A DNA stretch of 64,000 nt from Lysobacter_F sp035645555 (GTDB lineage: Bacteria > Pseudomonadota > Gammaproteobacteria > Xanthomonadales > Xanthomonadaceae). Under the pieces are notes generated by a model. That model had not been told where the DNA came from. It saw only the letters and a list, made by a program, of their open reading frames with translations, and made no database searches. The position numbers were made by a program, and so were the translations under genes. How positions within the stretch are numbered: the stretch's first letter is position 1; every line of letters starts with the position of its first letter. Where the stretch lies: positions 1 through 64,000 of the forward strand of contig DASQMI010000098.1 in the NCBI GenBank assembly GCA_035645555.1, read 5' to 3'. Of this stretch, positions 25,389-33,899 are shown piece by piece.

Positions 25389-25540
25389 GGGTGGATGCTC
25401 CGATTTGAGAGGACGCCGCGCGTCGCCCCTTGCACGCCCAGCACGCCGACTGTACGGGCACGCAGCGCCACCATGCCCGCTGCAGCGCAGCAGCGGCATG
25501 AACGCGTTCGGCTTCGTCGTGCGCGCGCGAAGGAGTGCGG

Positions 25541-26383
25541 TCAGAGCAGGTTGGTCGGGATCGGCCGCGCCACCCGCGGACGCTTCCCCAGCTCCTCCAG
25601 CAGGCGCCGCGCCGCATGGCGGTACGCCTGCGCCGCGTCCGACTGCGGCTGCGCGCCGACGATCGGCACGCCGGCATCGGACTGCTCGCGGATCGCAAGT
25701 TGCAGCGGCAGGCTTCCGAGCAGCGGCACGCCGTACTGCGCCGCCATCCGCTCGCCGCCGCCCGCACCGAACACGTGCTCGGCGTGGCCGCAGTTCGCGC
25801 ACACGTGCACCGCCATGTTCTCGATCAAGCCGAGCACCGGCACCTGCACCTTCTCGAACATCTTCAGCGCCTTGCGCGCATCCAGCGTCGCCACGTCCTG
25901 CGGCGTGGTGACGATCACCGCGCCGGCGACCGGGATCTTCTGCGCCAAGGTCAGCTGGATGTCGCCGGTGCCGGGCGGCAGGTCGACCACCAGCACGTCG
26001 AGGTCGTCCCAGCGGCTGTCGAGCAACTGGGTGAGCGCCGAGGTCGCCATCGGACCACGCCAGATCATCGGCGTATCCGGATCGACCAGCAGGCCGATCG
26101 ACATCGCCTGCAGCCCGTGCGCGCGCATCGGCTCGATGGTTTTGCCGTCCGGGCTGTCCGGTCGTCCGCTGAGGCCGAGCAGGGTCGGGATGCTCGGTCC
26201 GTAGATGTCCGCGTCGAGTACGCCGACGCGCAGCCCCTCCTGCATCAGCGCCAGCGCCAGGTTCACCGCGGTGGTGGACTTCCCCACCCCGCCCTTGCCG
26301 GACGCCACGGCGACGAGATTGCGGACGTTGGGCAGCGGATTCAGGCCCGGCTGGACGGCGTGGGACGGGAGACGGGGGGACAT
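25541..26383 (-). CDS. Mrp/ApbC-type iron-sulfur cluster carrier ATPase
   Basis: A 280-residue P-loop protein with Walker A ASGKGGVGKSTTAVNLALAL (28-47), switch motif VGVLDADIYGPSIPTLLG, VDLPPGTGDIQLTLAQ, and the cluster-binding CxxC in HVCANCGHAEHVFG near 170. It carries and transfers Fe-S clusters. The N-terminal DUF59 domain of longer Mrp proteins is absent: the P-loop follows after about 27 residues. It runs opposite to the TonB-dependent receptor 219 bases away. Confidence 0.94.
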   Translation of the reverse strand: MSPRLPSHAVQPGLNPLPNVRNLVAVASGKGGVGKSTTAVNLALALMQEGLRVGVLDADIYGPSIPTLLGLSGRPDSPDGKTIEPMRAHGLQAMSIGLLVDPDTPMIWRGPMATSALTQLLDSRWDDLDVLVVDLPPGTGDIQLTLAQKIPVAGAVIVTTPQDVATLDARKALKMFEKVQVPVLGLIENMAVHVCANCGHAEHVFGAGGGERMAAQYGVPLLGSLPLQLAIREQSDAGVPIVGAQPQSDAAQAYRHAARRLLEELGKRPRVARPIPTNLL

Positions 26384-26496
26384 GGGGTACTGCTCACGTT
26401 ACTGAGGCGACGCAGGATAGAGCGCGGCGCGGGTGACTGACCAATTGAGGGTCGCTCGACGTTGCGACACACGCGTCTACCGGGCACGCACGGCGC

Positions 26497-26602
26497 GTTA
26501 ACTGTGTGTTAATTTCCCGATGGGGCAAGGACACCAAATCGTCATGGACGACAAACAAAGAAAGGCGATCCGCAGTCGTTAATTTTTATTTTTGGGGGAA
26601 CA
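26497..26602 (+). promoter_or_regulatory. AT-rich leader with three GTTAA copies upstream of the TonB receptor
   Basis: GTTAA occurs at 26497-26501, 26508-26512 (GTTAACTGTGTGTTAATTT, an 11-base period) and 26578-26582, in a local AT-rich stretch in a 70 percent GC background. A ribosome site GGGGGA lies four bases before the ATG at 26603. The spacing suggests two sites one helical turn apart, possibly an operator or UP element. The regulator is unknown. Confidence 0.4.
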
Positions 26603-29389
26603 ATGTCGAGCACAATCCGGATGCCCAAGCGCCATGCGCTTGCGGCAGCGCTTCTCGCTGCACTCGTACTTCCCGGCGCCGCGCTTGCCCAGCAGGCCGC
26701 CCAGCCCGCGAGCGACCAGGACGACCCGACCGAGATCGACAAGGTCACCGTCACCGGTTCGCGCATCAAGCGCGCCGAGGTCGAAGGCCCGTCGCCGGTC
26801 ACCATCATCTCGGCCCAGCAGATCGAGCGCGAGGGCTTCAATACCGTGTACGACGCGCTGACCACGCTGACCCAGGCCAGCGGCTCGGTCCAGAACGAGA
26901 TCTTCCAGAACGGCTTCACGCCGAACGCCAGCGTCATCAACCTGCGCGGCCTCGGCCCCGGCCGCACGCTGCTGCTGATCAACGGCCGTCGCGCCGCGGA
27001 TTACCCGCTGCCGTACAACGGCCAGAGCAACTTCCAGAACTTCGGCAACATCCCGGCCGCGGCGGTCGAGCGCATCGAGATCCTCGCCGGCGGCGCCTCG
27101 GCGATCTACGGCTCCGACGCGGTCGCAGGCGTGGTCAACGTGGTGCTGAAGACCAACTACGAGGGCGACGTCGTCAAGCTGCGTGGACAGACCAGCACGC
27201 GCGGCGGCCGCGACCTCGTCGACCTGCAGTGGATCGGCGGCAAGACCGGCGACAACTGGAGCCTGACCTACGCGTTCGAGTACTACTACTCGGAGCCGCT
27301 GTTCGCATACCAGCGCGAGTTCATGGATTCGATCCAGGACAACCCCCTTCCGCCTGCCTTCGGCGGCAACCAGCCGATCGGCACCATGCGGCTGCGCAAC
27401 CGCACCCGCACCACCAACAACTACATCGCACCGCCGGCCGGCGCGTGCGAGCAGTTCGGCGACGAGTGGGTACGCTGGAACTACGTGAGCTCGATCACCG
27501 GCGCGACGCTTGGCCAGTCGTGCGGCACGTTCAAGGACGTGGGCTACCAGACCATCGCCAACAAGAACGACGACCTGTCGGGCTACGTGCACGGCACGTT
27601 CGACTTCGACAACGGCATGCAGGCGTGGGCCAGCCTGCAGGCGTGGACGTCGGATTCGGCGTCGGGCGCCGGCACCCAGTTCTGGGCCGGCCCGACCGTC
27701 GGCCAGATCTGGTTCGATCCGCAGTTCAATACCTTCGTCGACGCGCAGCGCGTGTTCACCCCGCAGGAGTCCGGCGGTGTGGAAAACCTGATGTCGCGCT
27801 ACGACGAGCGCTCGTACGACTTCGCGTTCGGCCTGCGCGGCACGATCGCCGACCGTTTCGACTGGGACGTGACGCTGAGCCGCGCCGAGTACGACATCGA
27901 GGTGAGCCAGCCGCGCTTCGTCGCCTCTGCGGTCAACAGCTGGTTCCTCGGCGCCCAGCAGGGAACCCGCAGCGGTTTCCCGGTCTATAGCCTCAACCTC
28001 GACCGCTACTACCGCGGCCTGACGCCCGCGGAGTTCGCCGCGCTCTCGACGCAGGTGAAGACCAAGGCCGACTCGCACGTCAACCAGGCGAGCTTCGTGC
28101 TGACCGGCGACCTGTTCCAACTGCCGGCCGGCCCGCTCGGCTTCGCCGGCGTGGTCGAAGCGGCGTCGCAGGAGTACGACCTGCAGGCCGATCCGCGCAT
28201 CCTTCCGGACCGCCGCGAGATTTACAACCTCACCGGCACCGGCGGTGGCGGCGAGCGCGACCGCTACGCGGTGGGCGTGGAGTTCTCGATCCCGATCCTG
28301 CAGTCGCTGAAGGCCAGCCTCGCCGGCCGCTACGACAAGTACGAGGACGTCACCGCGGTCGACGACGCCAAGACGTGGAACGCCGGCCTCGAGTGGCGCC
28401 CGATCGACAACCTGCTGATCCGCGGTTCGTATTCGACCAGCTTCCGCGCACCGGACATGCACTACGTGTTCGCCCAGCGCAGCGGCGCGTTCAGCACGAT
28501 CTTCGACACCCGGCGCTGCCTGCAGACGGGTCGCACCGCCGCCCAGTGCGGCACCACCGACCCGACCTACAGCTACACCGCGTTCAGCGTGCGCCAGGGC
28601 TCGACCGGCCTCGAAGAGGAAACCGGCAAGTCGTGGACCGCGGGTCTGGTGTGGGACATCACCGACGGACTGTCGTTCACCGCGGACTACTACGAGATCG
28701 AGCTGGAAGGCGTGGTGGCGGACATCTCCACCACCTTCATCCTCGATTCGGAAGCGGGCTGCGTCACCGGCCTGACCCGCAACCGCACGCCGTTCCAGTA
28801 CGCGTCCGGTTCCGCGTTCTGCCAGGACATCCTGTCGCGCGTCAGCCGCATCAACGCGCCGAACACCACGCAGGACGGGCAGATCTCCGAGATCCGGCGC
28901 GGTCCGATCAACCGGGCGTTCCTCGGCACCAAGGGCGTCGACGCCAGCCTCGACTACCGGCTGGACACCGACCGCTGGGGCAACTTCCGCTGGGTGCTGG
29001 GCTGGTCGCACACGCTCGAACAGACCAGCCAGGAGTTCAGCACCGACCCGGTGCTGAGCTATCGCGATCTGCTGACCAACTTCGACTTCCGCAGCCGCGT
29101 GCGCAGCACGTGGACCTGGGAGAAGGGCGACTGGGAGGCGGCGGTGTTCATGCTCCGCTACGGCAGCCTGCCGAACTGGCAGGAAACCGGTCGCATCGCG
29201 CCGTACTTCGTGTGGAACGTCGGTGTCGGCAAGAAGCTCACGCAGAACCTCAGCGTCAGCGTTCAGGTCAACAACGTGTTCGACAAGCTGCATCCGCGCG
29301 ACGAGGGCTTCAACAGCTACCCGTACTTCTGGCGGGCGTACAGCCCGATCGGCCGCGAGATCGGCGCGGAGATCCAGTACAAGTTCTGA
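26603..29389 (+). CDS. TonB-dependent outer-membrane receptor
   Basis: A 928-residue receptor. The signal peptide ends near 30 (GAALAQQ) and is followed by the TonB-box-like EIDKVTVTGSRI. The plug domain spans about 55-190 with VINLRGLGPGRTLLLINGRRAADY and ERIEILAGGASAIYGSDAVAGVVNVVLKTN (in parts). A 22-strand barrel ends in an aromatic C-terminus (GAEIQYKF). The closest style is the large carbohydrate/peptide-type receptors of Xanthomonadales and Sphingomonadales; the ligand cannot be inferred. It has a GGGGGA ribosome site and its own terminator, so it is a single-gene unit. Confidence 0.95.
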   Translation: MSSTIRMPKRHALAAALLAALVLPGAALAQQAAQPASDQDDPTEIDKVTVTGSRIKRAEVEGPSPVTIISAQQIEREGFNTVYDALTTLTQASGSVQNEIFQNGFTPNASVINLRGLGPGRTLLLINGRRAADYPLPYNGQSNFQNFGNIPAAAVERIEILAGGASAIYGSDAVAGVVNVVLKTNYEGDVVKLRGQTSTRGGRDLVDLQWIGGKTGDNWSLTYAFEYYYSEPLFAYQREFMDSIQDNPLPPAFGGNQPIGTMRLRNRTRTTNNYIAPPAGACEQFGDEWVRWNYVSSITGATLGQSCGTFKDVGYQTIANKNDDLSGYVHGTFDFDNGMQAWASLQAWTSDSASGAGTQFWAGPTVGQIWFDPQFNTFVDAQRVFTPQESGGVENLMSRYDERSYDFAFGLRGTIADRFDWDVTLSRAEYDIEVSQPRFVASAVNSWFLGAQQGTRSGFPVYSLNLDRYYRGLTPAEFAALSTQVKTKADSHVNQASFVLTGDLFQLPAGPLGFAGVVEAASQEYDLQADPRILPDRREIYNLTGTGGGGERDRYAVGVEFSIPILQSLKASLAGRYDKYEDVTAVDDAKTWNAGLEWRPIDNLLIRGSYSTSFRAPDMHYVFAQRSGAFSTIFDTRRCLQTGRTAAQCGTTDPTYSYTAFSVRQGSTGLEEETGKSWTAGLVWDITDGLSFTADYYEIELEGVVADISTTFILDSEAGCVTGLTRNRTPFQYASGSAFCQDILSRVSRINAPNTTQDGQISEIRRGPINRAFLGTKGVDASLDYRLDTDRWGNFRWVLGWSHTLEQTSQEFSTDPVLSYRDLLTNFDFRSRVRSTWTWEKGDWEAAVFMLRYGSLPNWQETGRIAPYFVWNVGVGKKLTQNLSVSVQVNNVFDKLHPRDEGFNSYPYFWRAYSPIGREIGAEIQYKF

Positions 29390-29408
29390 TCGACATGTTC
29401 CACCCTTC

Positions 29409-29437
29409 GAAGCCCGGCACACGCCGGGCTTCTTTTT
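29409..29437 (+). terminator. Intrinsic terminator of the TonB receptor gene
   Basis: GAAGCCCGGC (29409-29418) pairs with GCCGGGCTTC (29423-29432) around loop ACAC and is followed by TTTTTG. It begins 20 bases after the receptor stop. Confidence 0.92.
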
Positions 29438-29539
29438 GCCTGAACCCTTGGCACACCGCGACTTCCATACGCCGGTGGATGCGGTATAAAGCCGCAACGC
29501 ACCCGCTGCGAACGCCACCACGAGTCCTAGGGAGGGACC

Positions 29540-29977
29540 ATGCGCACCAAACTGATCGCCCTGCTGCTGCTCCTGCTGCCGCTGACCGCTTTCGCGCAGT
29601 CGCCGGTAGGCACCTGGACCACGATCGACGACAAGACCAAGAAGCCGAAGTCGGTGGTGGAGATCTTCGAAGCGCGCGACGGCACGCTGTCCGGCCGCGT
29701 GAGCGAGATCCTGCAGTCCGAGCGCGGCCCCAACCCGGTGTGCGACAAGTGCCCGGGCGAGCTCAAGGGCAAGCCGGTGAAGGGCATGGTGATCCTGTGG
29801 GGCGTGCGCAAGAAGGGCAACGTCTGGGAAGGCGGGCAGATCCTCGACCCGGCGTCCGGCAAGGTGTATTCGGTGAAGATCACTCCGGTCGACGGCGGCC
29901 GCAGGCTGGAAGTGCGCGGCTTCATGGGCTTCTCGCTGCTCGGACGCACCCAGACCTGGCAGCGCCGCGACCCGTAA
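29540..29977 (+). CDS. DUF2147 secreted protein
   Basis: A 145-residue protein with a signal peptide ending at TAFA-QS (residue 19). The mature part opens with PVGTWTTIDDKTKKPKSVVEIF, contains LSGRVSEILQS and CDKCPGELKGKPVKGMVILWGVRKKGNVWEGGQILDPASGKVYSVKI (in parts), and ends with RGFMGFSLLGRTQTWQR. This is the lipocalin-like DUF2147 pattern, found in the periplasm. The two Cys in CDKC may form a disulfide. Function is unknown. The start has GGGAGGGA upstream; it stands alone with a terminator after it. Confidence 0.9.
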   Translation: MRTKLIALLLLLLPLTAFAQSPVGTWTTIDDKTKKPKSVVEIFEARDGTLSGRVSEILQSERGPNPVCDKCPGELKGKPVKGMVILWGVRKKGNVWEGGQILDPASGKVYSVKITPVDGGRRLEVRGFMGFSLLGRTQTWQRRDP

Positions 29978-30002
29978 CCGGCCATACCTACCGCGCGTTT
30001 CT

Positions 30003-30034
30003 GCGACCCGGCCCTGCGCCGGGTCGCGTCGTTT
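30003..30034 (+). terminator. Intrinsic terminator after the DUF2147 gene
   Basis: GCGACCCGGC (30003-30012) pairs with GCCGGGTCGC (30018-30027), loop CCTGC, followed by GTCGTTT. The U-run is short. Confidence 0.75.
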
Positions 30035-30092
30035 CGGGGCGCCGTGCGGGCGCATGCGATAATCGCGGGCTCCGTTTCGCCCGCCCTTCGCC

Positions 30093-32153
30093 ATGCCCCG
30101 CGAGCTCGTCGTCTCCTGCGCCCTGCCTTACGCCAACGGCCCGCTACACCTGGGCCATCTGGTGGGTTACATCCAGGCCGACGTCTGGGTGCGCGCACGG
30201 CGCATGGCCGGCGACCGCGCGCATTTCGTGTGCGCCGACGACACCCACGGCACGCCGATCATGCTGGCGGCCGAGAAGGCCGGCACGACGCCGGAGCAGT
30301 TCATCGCCGGCATCCAGGCCAGCCACGAACGCGACTTCGCCGACTTCGGCGTCGCGTTCGACCACTACGACTCCACCCATTCCGCACGCAACCGCGCGCT
30401 GACCGAGGCGATCTATGTCGCGCTCGAACGCGGCGGGCACATCAGCCGGCGCGCAGTCGCGCAGCTGTTCGACCCGGTCCGCTCGATGTTCCTGCCCGAC
30501 CGCTACGTGAAGGGCATCTGCCCGAACTGCGGGACGCCGGACCAGTACGGCGACAACTGCGAGAACTGCGGCGCCACCTACGCGCCCACCGAGCTCAAAG
30601 ATCCGCGCTCGGCGCTGAGCGGTGCGACGCCGGAGCTGCGCGAATCCGAACACTTCTTCTTCGAGGTTGGCCATTTCGAACGCTTCCTGCGCGAGTGGCT
30701 GGCCGGCGACGTCGCGATCGGGCCGGTCAAGGCCAAGCTGCAGGAATGGCTCGACGCGGAAGGCGGGCTGCGCGCGTGGGACATCTCGCGCGACGCACCC
30801 TACTTCGGCTTCGAGATCCCCGGCCATCCGGGCAAGTACCTGTACGTGTGGCTCGACGCGCCGATCGGTTACCTGTCGAGCTTCCAGGCGCTGTGCGCGC
30901 GCACCGGTCTCGATTTCGCGTCGTACGTGGCGCCGGGCAGCGACGCCGAGCTGCACCACTTCATCGGCAAGGACATCGTCAACTTCCACGGACTGTTCTG
31001 GCCGGCGGTGCTGCACGGTTCCGGCCACCGCGCGCCGACCCGGCTGCACGTCAACGGCTACCTGACGGTGAACGGCGAGAAGATGTCGAAGTCGCGCGGC
31101 ACGTTCATCATGGCGCGCACGTATCTCGACGCCGGCCTCGACCCGGAGGCGCTTCGCTACTACTACGCCACCAAGACCAGCGGCGGCGTCGACGATCTCG
31201 ACCTCAATCTGGCCGACTTCGTGGCGCGCGTGAATGCGGACCTGGTCGGCAAGTTCGTCAACCTCGCGAGCCGCTGCGCCGGCTTCATCGACAAGCGCTT
31301 CGACGGTCGGCTGGCCGACGCGCTGCCGCAGCCGGCGCTGTACGAGCGCTTCGTCGCGCAGCTCGCGCCGATCACGGAAGCCTATGCGCGCAACGAGGCC
31401 GCGACCGCGGTGCGGCTGACCATGCAGCTGGCCGACGAGGCCAACAAGTACATCGACGAGCTCAAGCCGTGGGTGCTGGCCAAGCAGGACGGCGCCGACG
31501 CGGAACTCCAGGCGGTGTGCACGCAGGGCGTCAACCTGTTCCGCGTGCTCAATACCGCGCTCAAGCCGGTGCTGCCGAACCTGACCGCGCGCGCCGAGGC
31601 GTTTCTGCAGGCGCCGACCACGCGCTGGCAGGACGTGCGCGCGCCGCTGCTCGCGCACCGCATCGCGCCATACGTGCCGCTATTCACCCGCATCGACCCA
31701 AAACAGATCGACGCCATGATCGACGCCTCGAAGGACGACCTGAAGCCGACCGCACCCTCTGCACCCGCGGCGCCCGCCACGGCGAACACGCCGAAAGCGG
31801 ACGCGGGAAGCAACGCGGCCCCGACCATCGGCATCGACGACTTCGCGAAGCTCGACCTGCGGATCGGCAAGGTGCTGGCGTGCGAAACGGTCGAAGGCTC
31901 CGACAAGCTGCTGCGCTTCGAGCTGGATGCCGGCGAACTCGGCAAGCGCCAGATCTTCTCCGGCATCCGCGCGAGCTATCCTGACCCGCAGGCGCTGGTC
32001 GGCCGCCACGTGGTGTTCATCGCCAACCTTGCGCCGCGCAAGATGCGCTTCGGCGTCAGCGAAGGAATGATCCTCTCGGCCGGTTTCGACCAGGGGCCGC
32101 TGCGGCTGCTCGACGTCGACGCGGGCGCCGAACCCGGCATGCCGGTGAAGTGA
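30093..32153 (+). CDS. metG: Methionyl-tRNA synthetase
   Basis: A 686-residue class I synthetase. The HIGH motif appears as PYANGPLHLGHLVG (12-25). The zinc insertion has CPNCGTPDQYGDNCENCG (four Cys near 146-162), the KMSKS loop is GEKMSKSRG near 330, and the anticodon-binding helical domain follows. Residues about 580-686 form the appended dimerising tRNA-binding domain (FAKLDLRIGKVLACETVEG). A GATAAT hexamer at 30058-30063 is a plausible -10. rsxB-like follows after 10 bases. Confidence 0.98.
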   Translation: MPRELVVSCALPYANGPLHLGHLVGYIQADVWVRARRMAGDRAHFVCADDTHGTPIMLAAEKAGTTPEQFIAGIQASHERDFADFGVAFDHYDSTHSARNRALTEAIYVALERGGHISRRAVAQLFDPVRSMFLPDRYVKGICPNCGTPDQYGDNCENCGATYAPTELKDPRSALSGATPELRESEHFFFEVGHFERFLREWLAGDVAIGPVKAKLQEWLDAEGGLRAWDISRDAPYFGFEIPGHPGKYLYVWLDAPIGYLSSFQALCARTGLDFASYVAPGSDAELHHFIGKDIVNFHGLFWPAVLHGSGHRAPTRLHVNGYLTVNGEKMSKSRGTFIMARTYLDAGLDPEALRYYYATKTSGGVDDLDLNLADFVARVNADLVGKFVNLASRCAGFIDKRFDGRLADALPQPALYERFVAQLAPITEAYARNEAATAVRLTMQLADEANKYIDELKPWVLAKQDGADAELQAVCTQGVNLFRVLNTALKPVLPNLTARAEAFLQAPTTRWQDVRAPLLAHRIAPYVPLFTRIDPKQIDAMIDASKDDLKPTAPSAPAAPATANTPKADAGSNAAPTIGIDDFAKLDLRIGKVLACETVEGSDKLLRFELDAGELGKRQIFSGIRASYPDPQALVGRHVVFIANLAPRKMRFGVSEGMILSAGFDQGPLRLLDVDAGAEPGMPVK

Positions 32154-32163
32154 CCGCCACCCC

Positions 32164-32583
32164 GTGACCGATCTCGCCGAACGGCTCGACCGCCTGCTGC
32201 CGCAGACCCAGTGCGGGCAATGCGGCTTCGGCGGCTGCCGTCCGTATGCCGAGGCGATGGCACGCGGCGAAGCCGGTCCGGAATGCTGCCCGCCCGGCGG
32301 CGATGCCGGCGCGCGTGCGCTGGCGAAGGTGCTCGGCGTGCCGCCGGTACCCTACGAGCGCGCGCTCGGCGCGCCCAAGCCGCCGCAGGTTGCGCTGGTC
32401 GTGGAGGAGGACTGCATCGGCTGCACCAAGTGCATCCAGGCCTGTCCGGTCGACGCCATCGTCGGCGGCGCCAAGCACATGCATACGGTGATCGAGCCGC
32501 TGTGCACCGGATGCGAGCTGTGCGTACCGGTGTGCCCGGTCGACTGCATCGTGCTGGTGCCGCCGCTGGCGGACGTGGCCTGA
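32164..32583 (+). CDS. Soluble RsxB/RnfB-like iron-sulfur protein
   Basis: A 139-residue ferredoxin-like protein. The N-terminal Fe-S domain of RnfB is present (TQCGQCGFGGCRPYAEAMARGEAGPECCPPGG, in parts: Cys near 18, 21, 26 and 39). Two C-terminal 4Fe-4S motifs follow: CIGCTKCIQACPVDAIV and CTGCELCVPVCPVDCIVLV. The N-terminal membrane helix of RnfB is missing, and no other rnf/rsx gene is nearby, so it is probably a soluble electron carrier. The start is GTG 32164, ten bases after metG, likely co-transcribed. Confidence 0.88.
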   Translation: MTDLAERLDRLLPQTQCGQCGFGGCRPYAEAMARGEAGPECCPPGGDAGARALAKVLGVPPVPYERALGAPKPPQVALVVEEDCIGCTKCIQACPVDAIVGGAKHMHTVIEPLCTGCELCVPVCPVDCIVLVPPLADVA

Positions 32584-32587
32584 GCGA

Positions 32588-33571
32588 TCAGCGCGCCGCC
32601 GGCGCGGCGCAATCCGAGCACACGCGCTCGACCTGGTAGCCGCGGCGCTGCAGCGCGTGCACCAGCCCGTCCTCGCCGAGCAGGTGCAGCGAGCCGACCA
32701 CCACCAGCGCGTCGTCGCTGCGCGAACCGTCGAGCATCGACTGGATGATCGGCAGCCACCGCGCGTTGCGGGCAACGTTGATCAGCTCGTAGCTCTCTGG
32801 GTTGTTCTCCTGCATGCTGCGGCGCGCCAGCTTGTCGAGCAGATCGACGTCGCCGTTGCGCCACGCGCGGTATAGGTCGGCGATCGTGCGCGCCATCAGC
32901 GTGCGGTGCTCGAGCAGCTCGTCAAGCGCCTTGATCTGCACCGCCAGCGACACGCTCTCAAGCGCCGCGCGTTGGTCGCCGGCCGTCTCCAGGCCGCCGG
33001 TCCGCTTGCCGGCGGTCAGCGCACGCCCCATCAGATGCTGGTCGAGCCCGCGCGATGCGCTCAGCCCGAGCGAATCGGTGATGCCGGTCAGCACGGCCAT
33101 GTTCACCGCCCACGGCTGCATCGATTCGACGTCATCCACACGACGCCCGGTCTCAAGCAGCGCGATCGCCAGCTTCTCGCGCACCGCCGGCGGCAGCACG
33201 TCGCTGAGGCGGCGCTCGCTGCGAGCCGGCAGCGCGTTGGACGCATTCACCCGCGCCATCTCTTCGGGCGAGATCTCGAAGTACACGAGCTCGGCGTCGG
33301 CGAACGCGGATTCGACGTCCTGCGACAGCGGATAGTCCTGCTTGCTGAGCAGATGGAACGAACCCAGCAGATAGAGCACGTTGTCGCCATCGCTCACCTT
33401 CCACAGCAGCGGACGCGGCGGCGTTGGCACCGGCGCGGCGATCGCGTCGCGCGCCGGCGTGACGACCGGCAGCGTGCTCGGTTCGGCACGCGCGCGCTCG
33501 GGGAACAGGAGCGTGAAGCACACCAGTCCCGCTGCAAGCACGACCCAGGGAAACGGGTTGCGGGTTTTCAT
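32588..33571 (-). CDS. TraB/GumN family protein
   Basis: A 327-residue exported protein. Residues 1-29 form a signal (PWVVLAAGLVCFTLLFPERARA). The TraB/GumN fold has two GxxH motifs: LYLLGSFHLLSKQDYPL near 66 and VVGSLHLLGEDGLVHALQRRGY near 290, with conserved ELVYFEISPEEM. The family is a proposed metal-dependent protease-like fold of unknown substrate. Two Cys lie at the C-terminus (VCSDC). The start is ATG 33571 with GAGG six bases upstream; the earlier ATG 33589 is less likely. It converges on rsxB-like with four bases between the stops. Confidence 0.9.
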   Translation of the reverse strand: MKTRNPFPWVVLAAGLVCFTLLFPERARAEPSTLPVVTPARDAIAAPVPTPPRPLLWKVSDGDNVLYLLGSFHLLSKQDYPLSQDVESAFADAELVYFEISPEEMARVNASNALPARSERRLSDVLPPAVREKLAIALLETGRRVDDVESMQPWAVNMAVLTGITDSLGLSASRGLDQHLMGRALTAGKRTGGLETAGDQRAALESVSLAVQIKALDELLEHRTLMARTIADLYRAWRNGDVDLLDKLARRSMQENNPESYELINVARNARWLPIIQSMLDGSRSDDALVVVGSLHLLGEDGLVHALQRRGYQVERVCSDCAAPAAR

Positions 33572-33899
33572 CGGCGTCCTCGGGAACATGCGTTACGCGG
33601 CGACTTCGTATGGATGAGCTGGCGTTTCACCTGCCGCTCACACTCGTCATCGGCCGTGTTGATGTCGCCTTTAGCGCGCCATCACGGCATGTTCACGTTG
33701 TTGGACGCACGTCGCATTCGCAGCGCCCGAGCCGGGCGATTGCGTGATGTCCATCGCATGAGCGAGTGCCCTGCAGTGGGGTTCGAAGCGACCGTCCGTC
33801 GGGCGTAGCGCGATTGGCATCACACTCGAGCACGTGGGGTACAGGCGGTGCCTCCGTACTCTCGCCGCAGGCGTGTGCAGCCTGCCGAGCACACAAGCC
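33572..33899. other. Intergenic stretch without a supported gene
   Basis: About 330 bases between the start of the TraB/GumN gene and the end of mutL. The base composition is less GC-rich (about 58-60 percent) than the neighbours. Short open frames exist on both strands (for example a 45-codon frame from 33610, plus, MDELAFHLPLTL), but none has a ribosome site or a recognisable motif. It must contain the promoter of the minus-strand TraB gene; no clear -35/-10 pair stands out. It may be a degraded insertion. Confidence 0.4.

Noticed and set aside
26579..30094. A 1171-codon open frame antisense to the TonB receptor and DUF2147 gene
   Set aside because: It is a GC-rich shadow frame: Arg/Ala/Gly/Val-rich with no domain. 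The plus-strand genes have signal peptides, plug motifs and ribosome sites.
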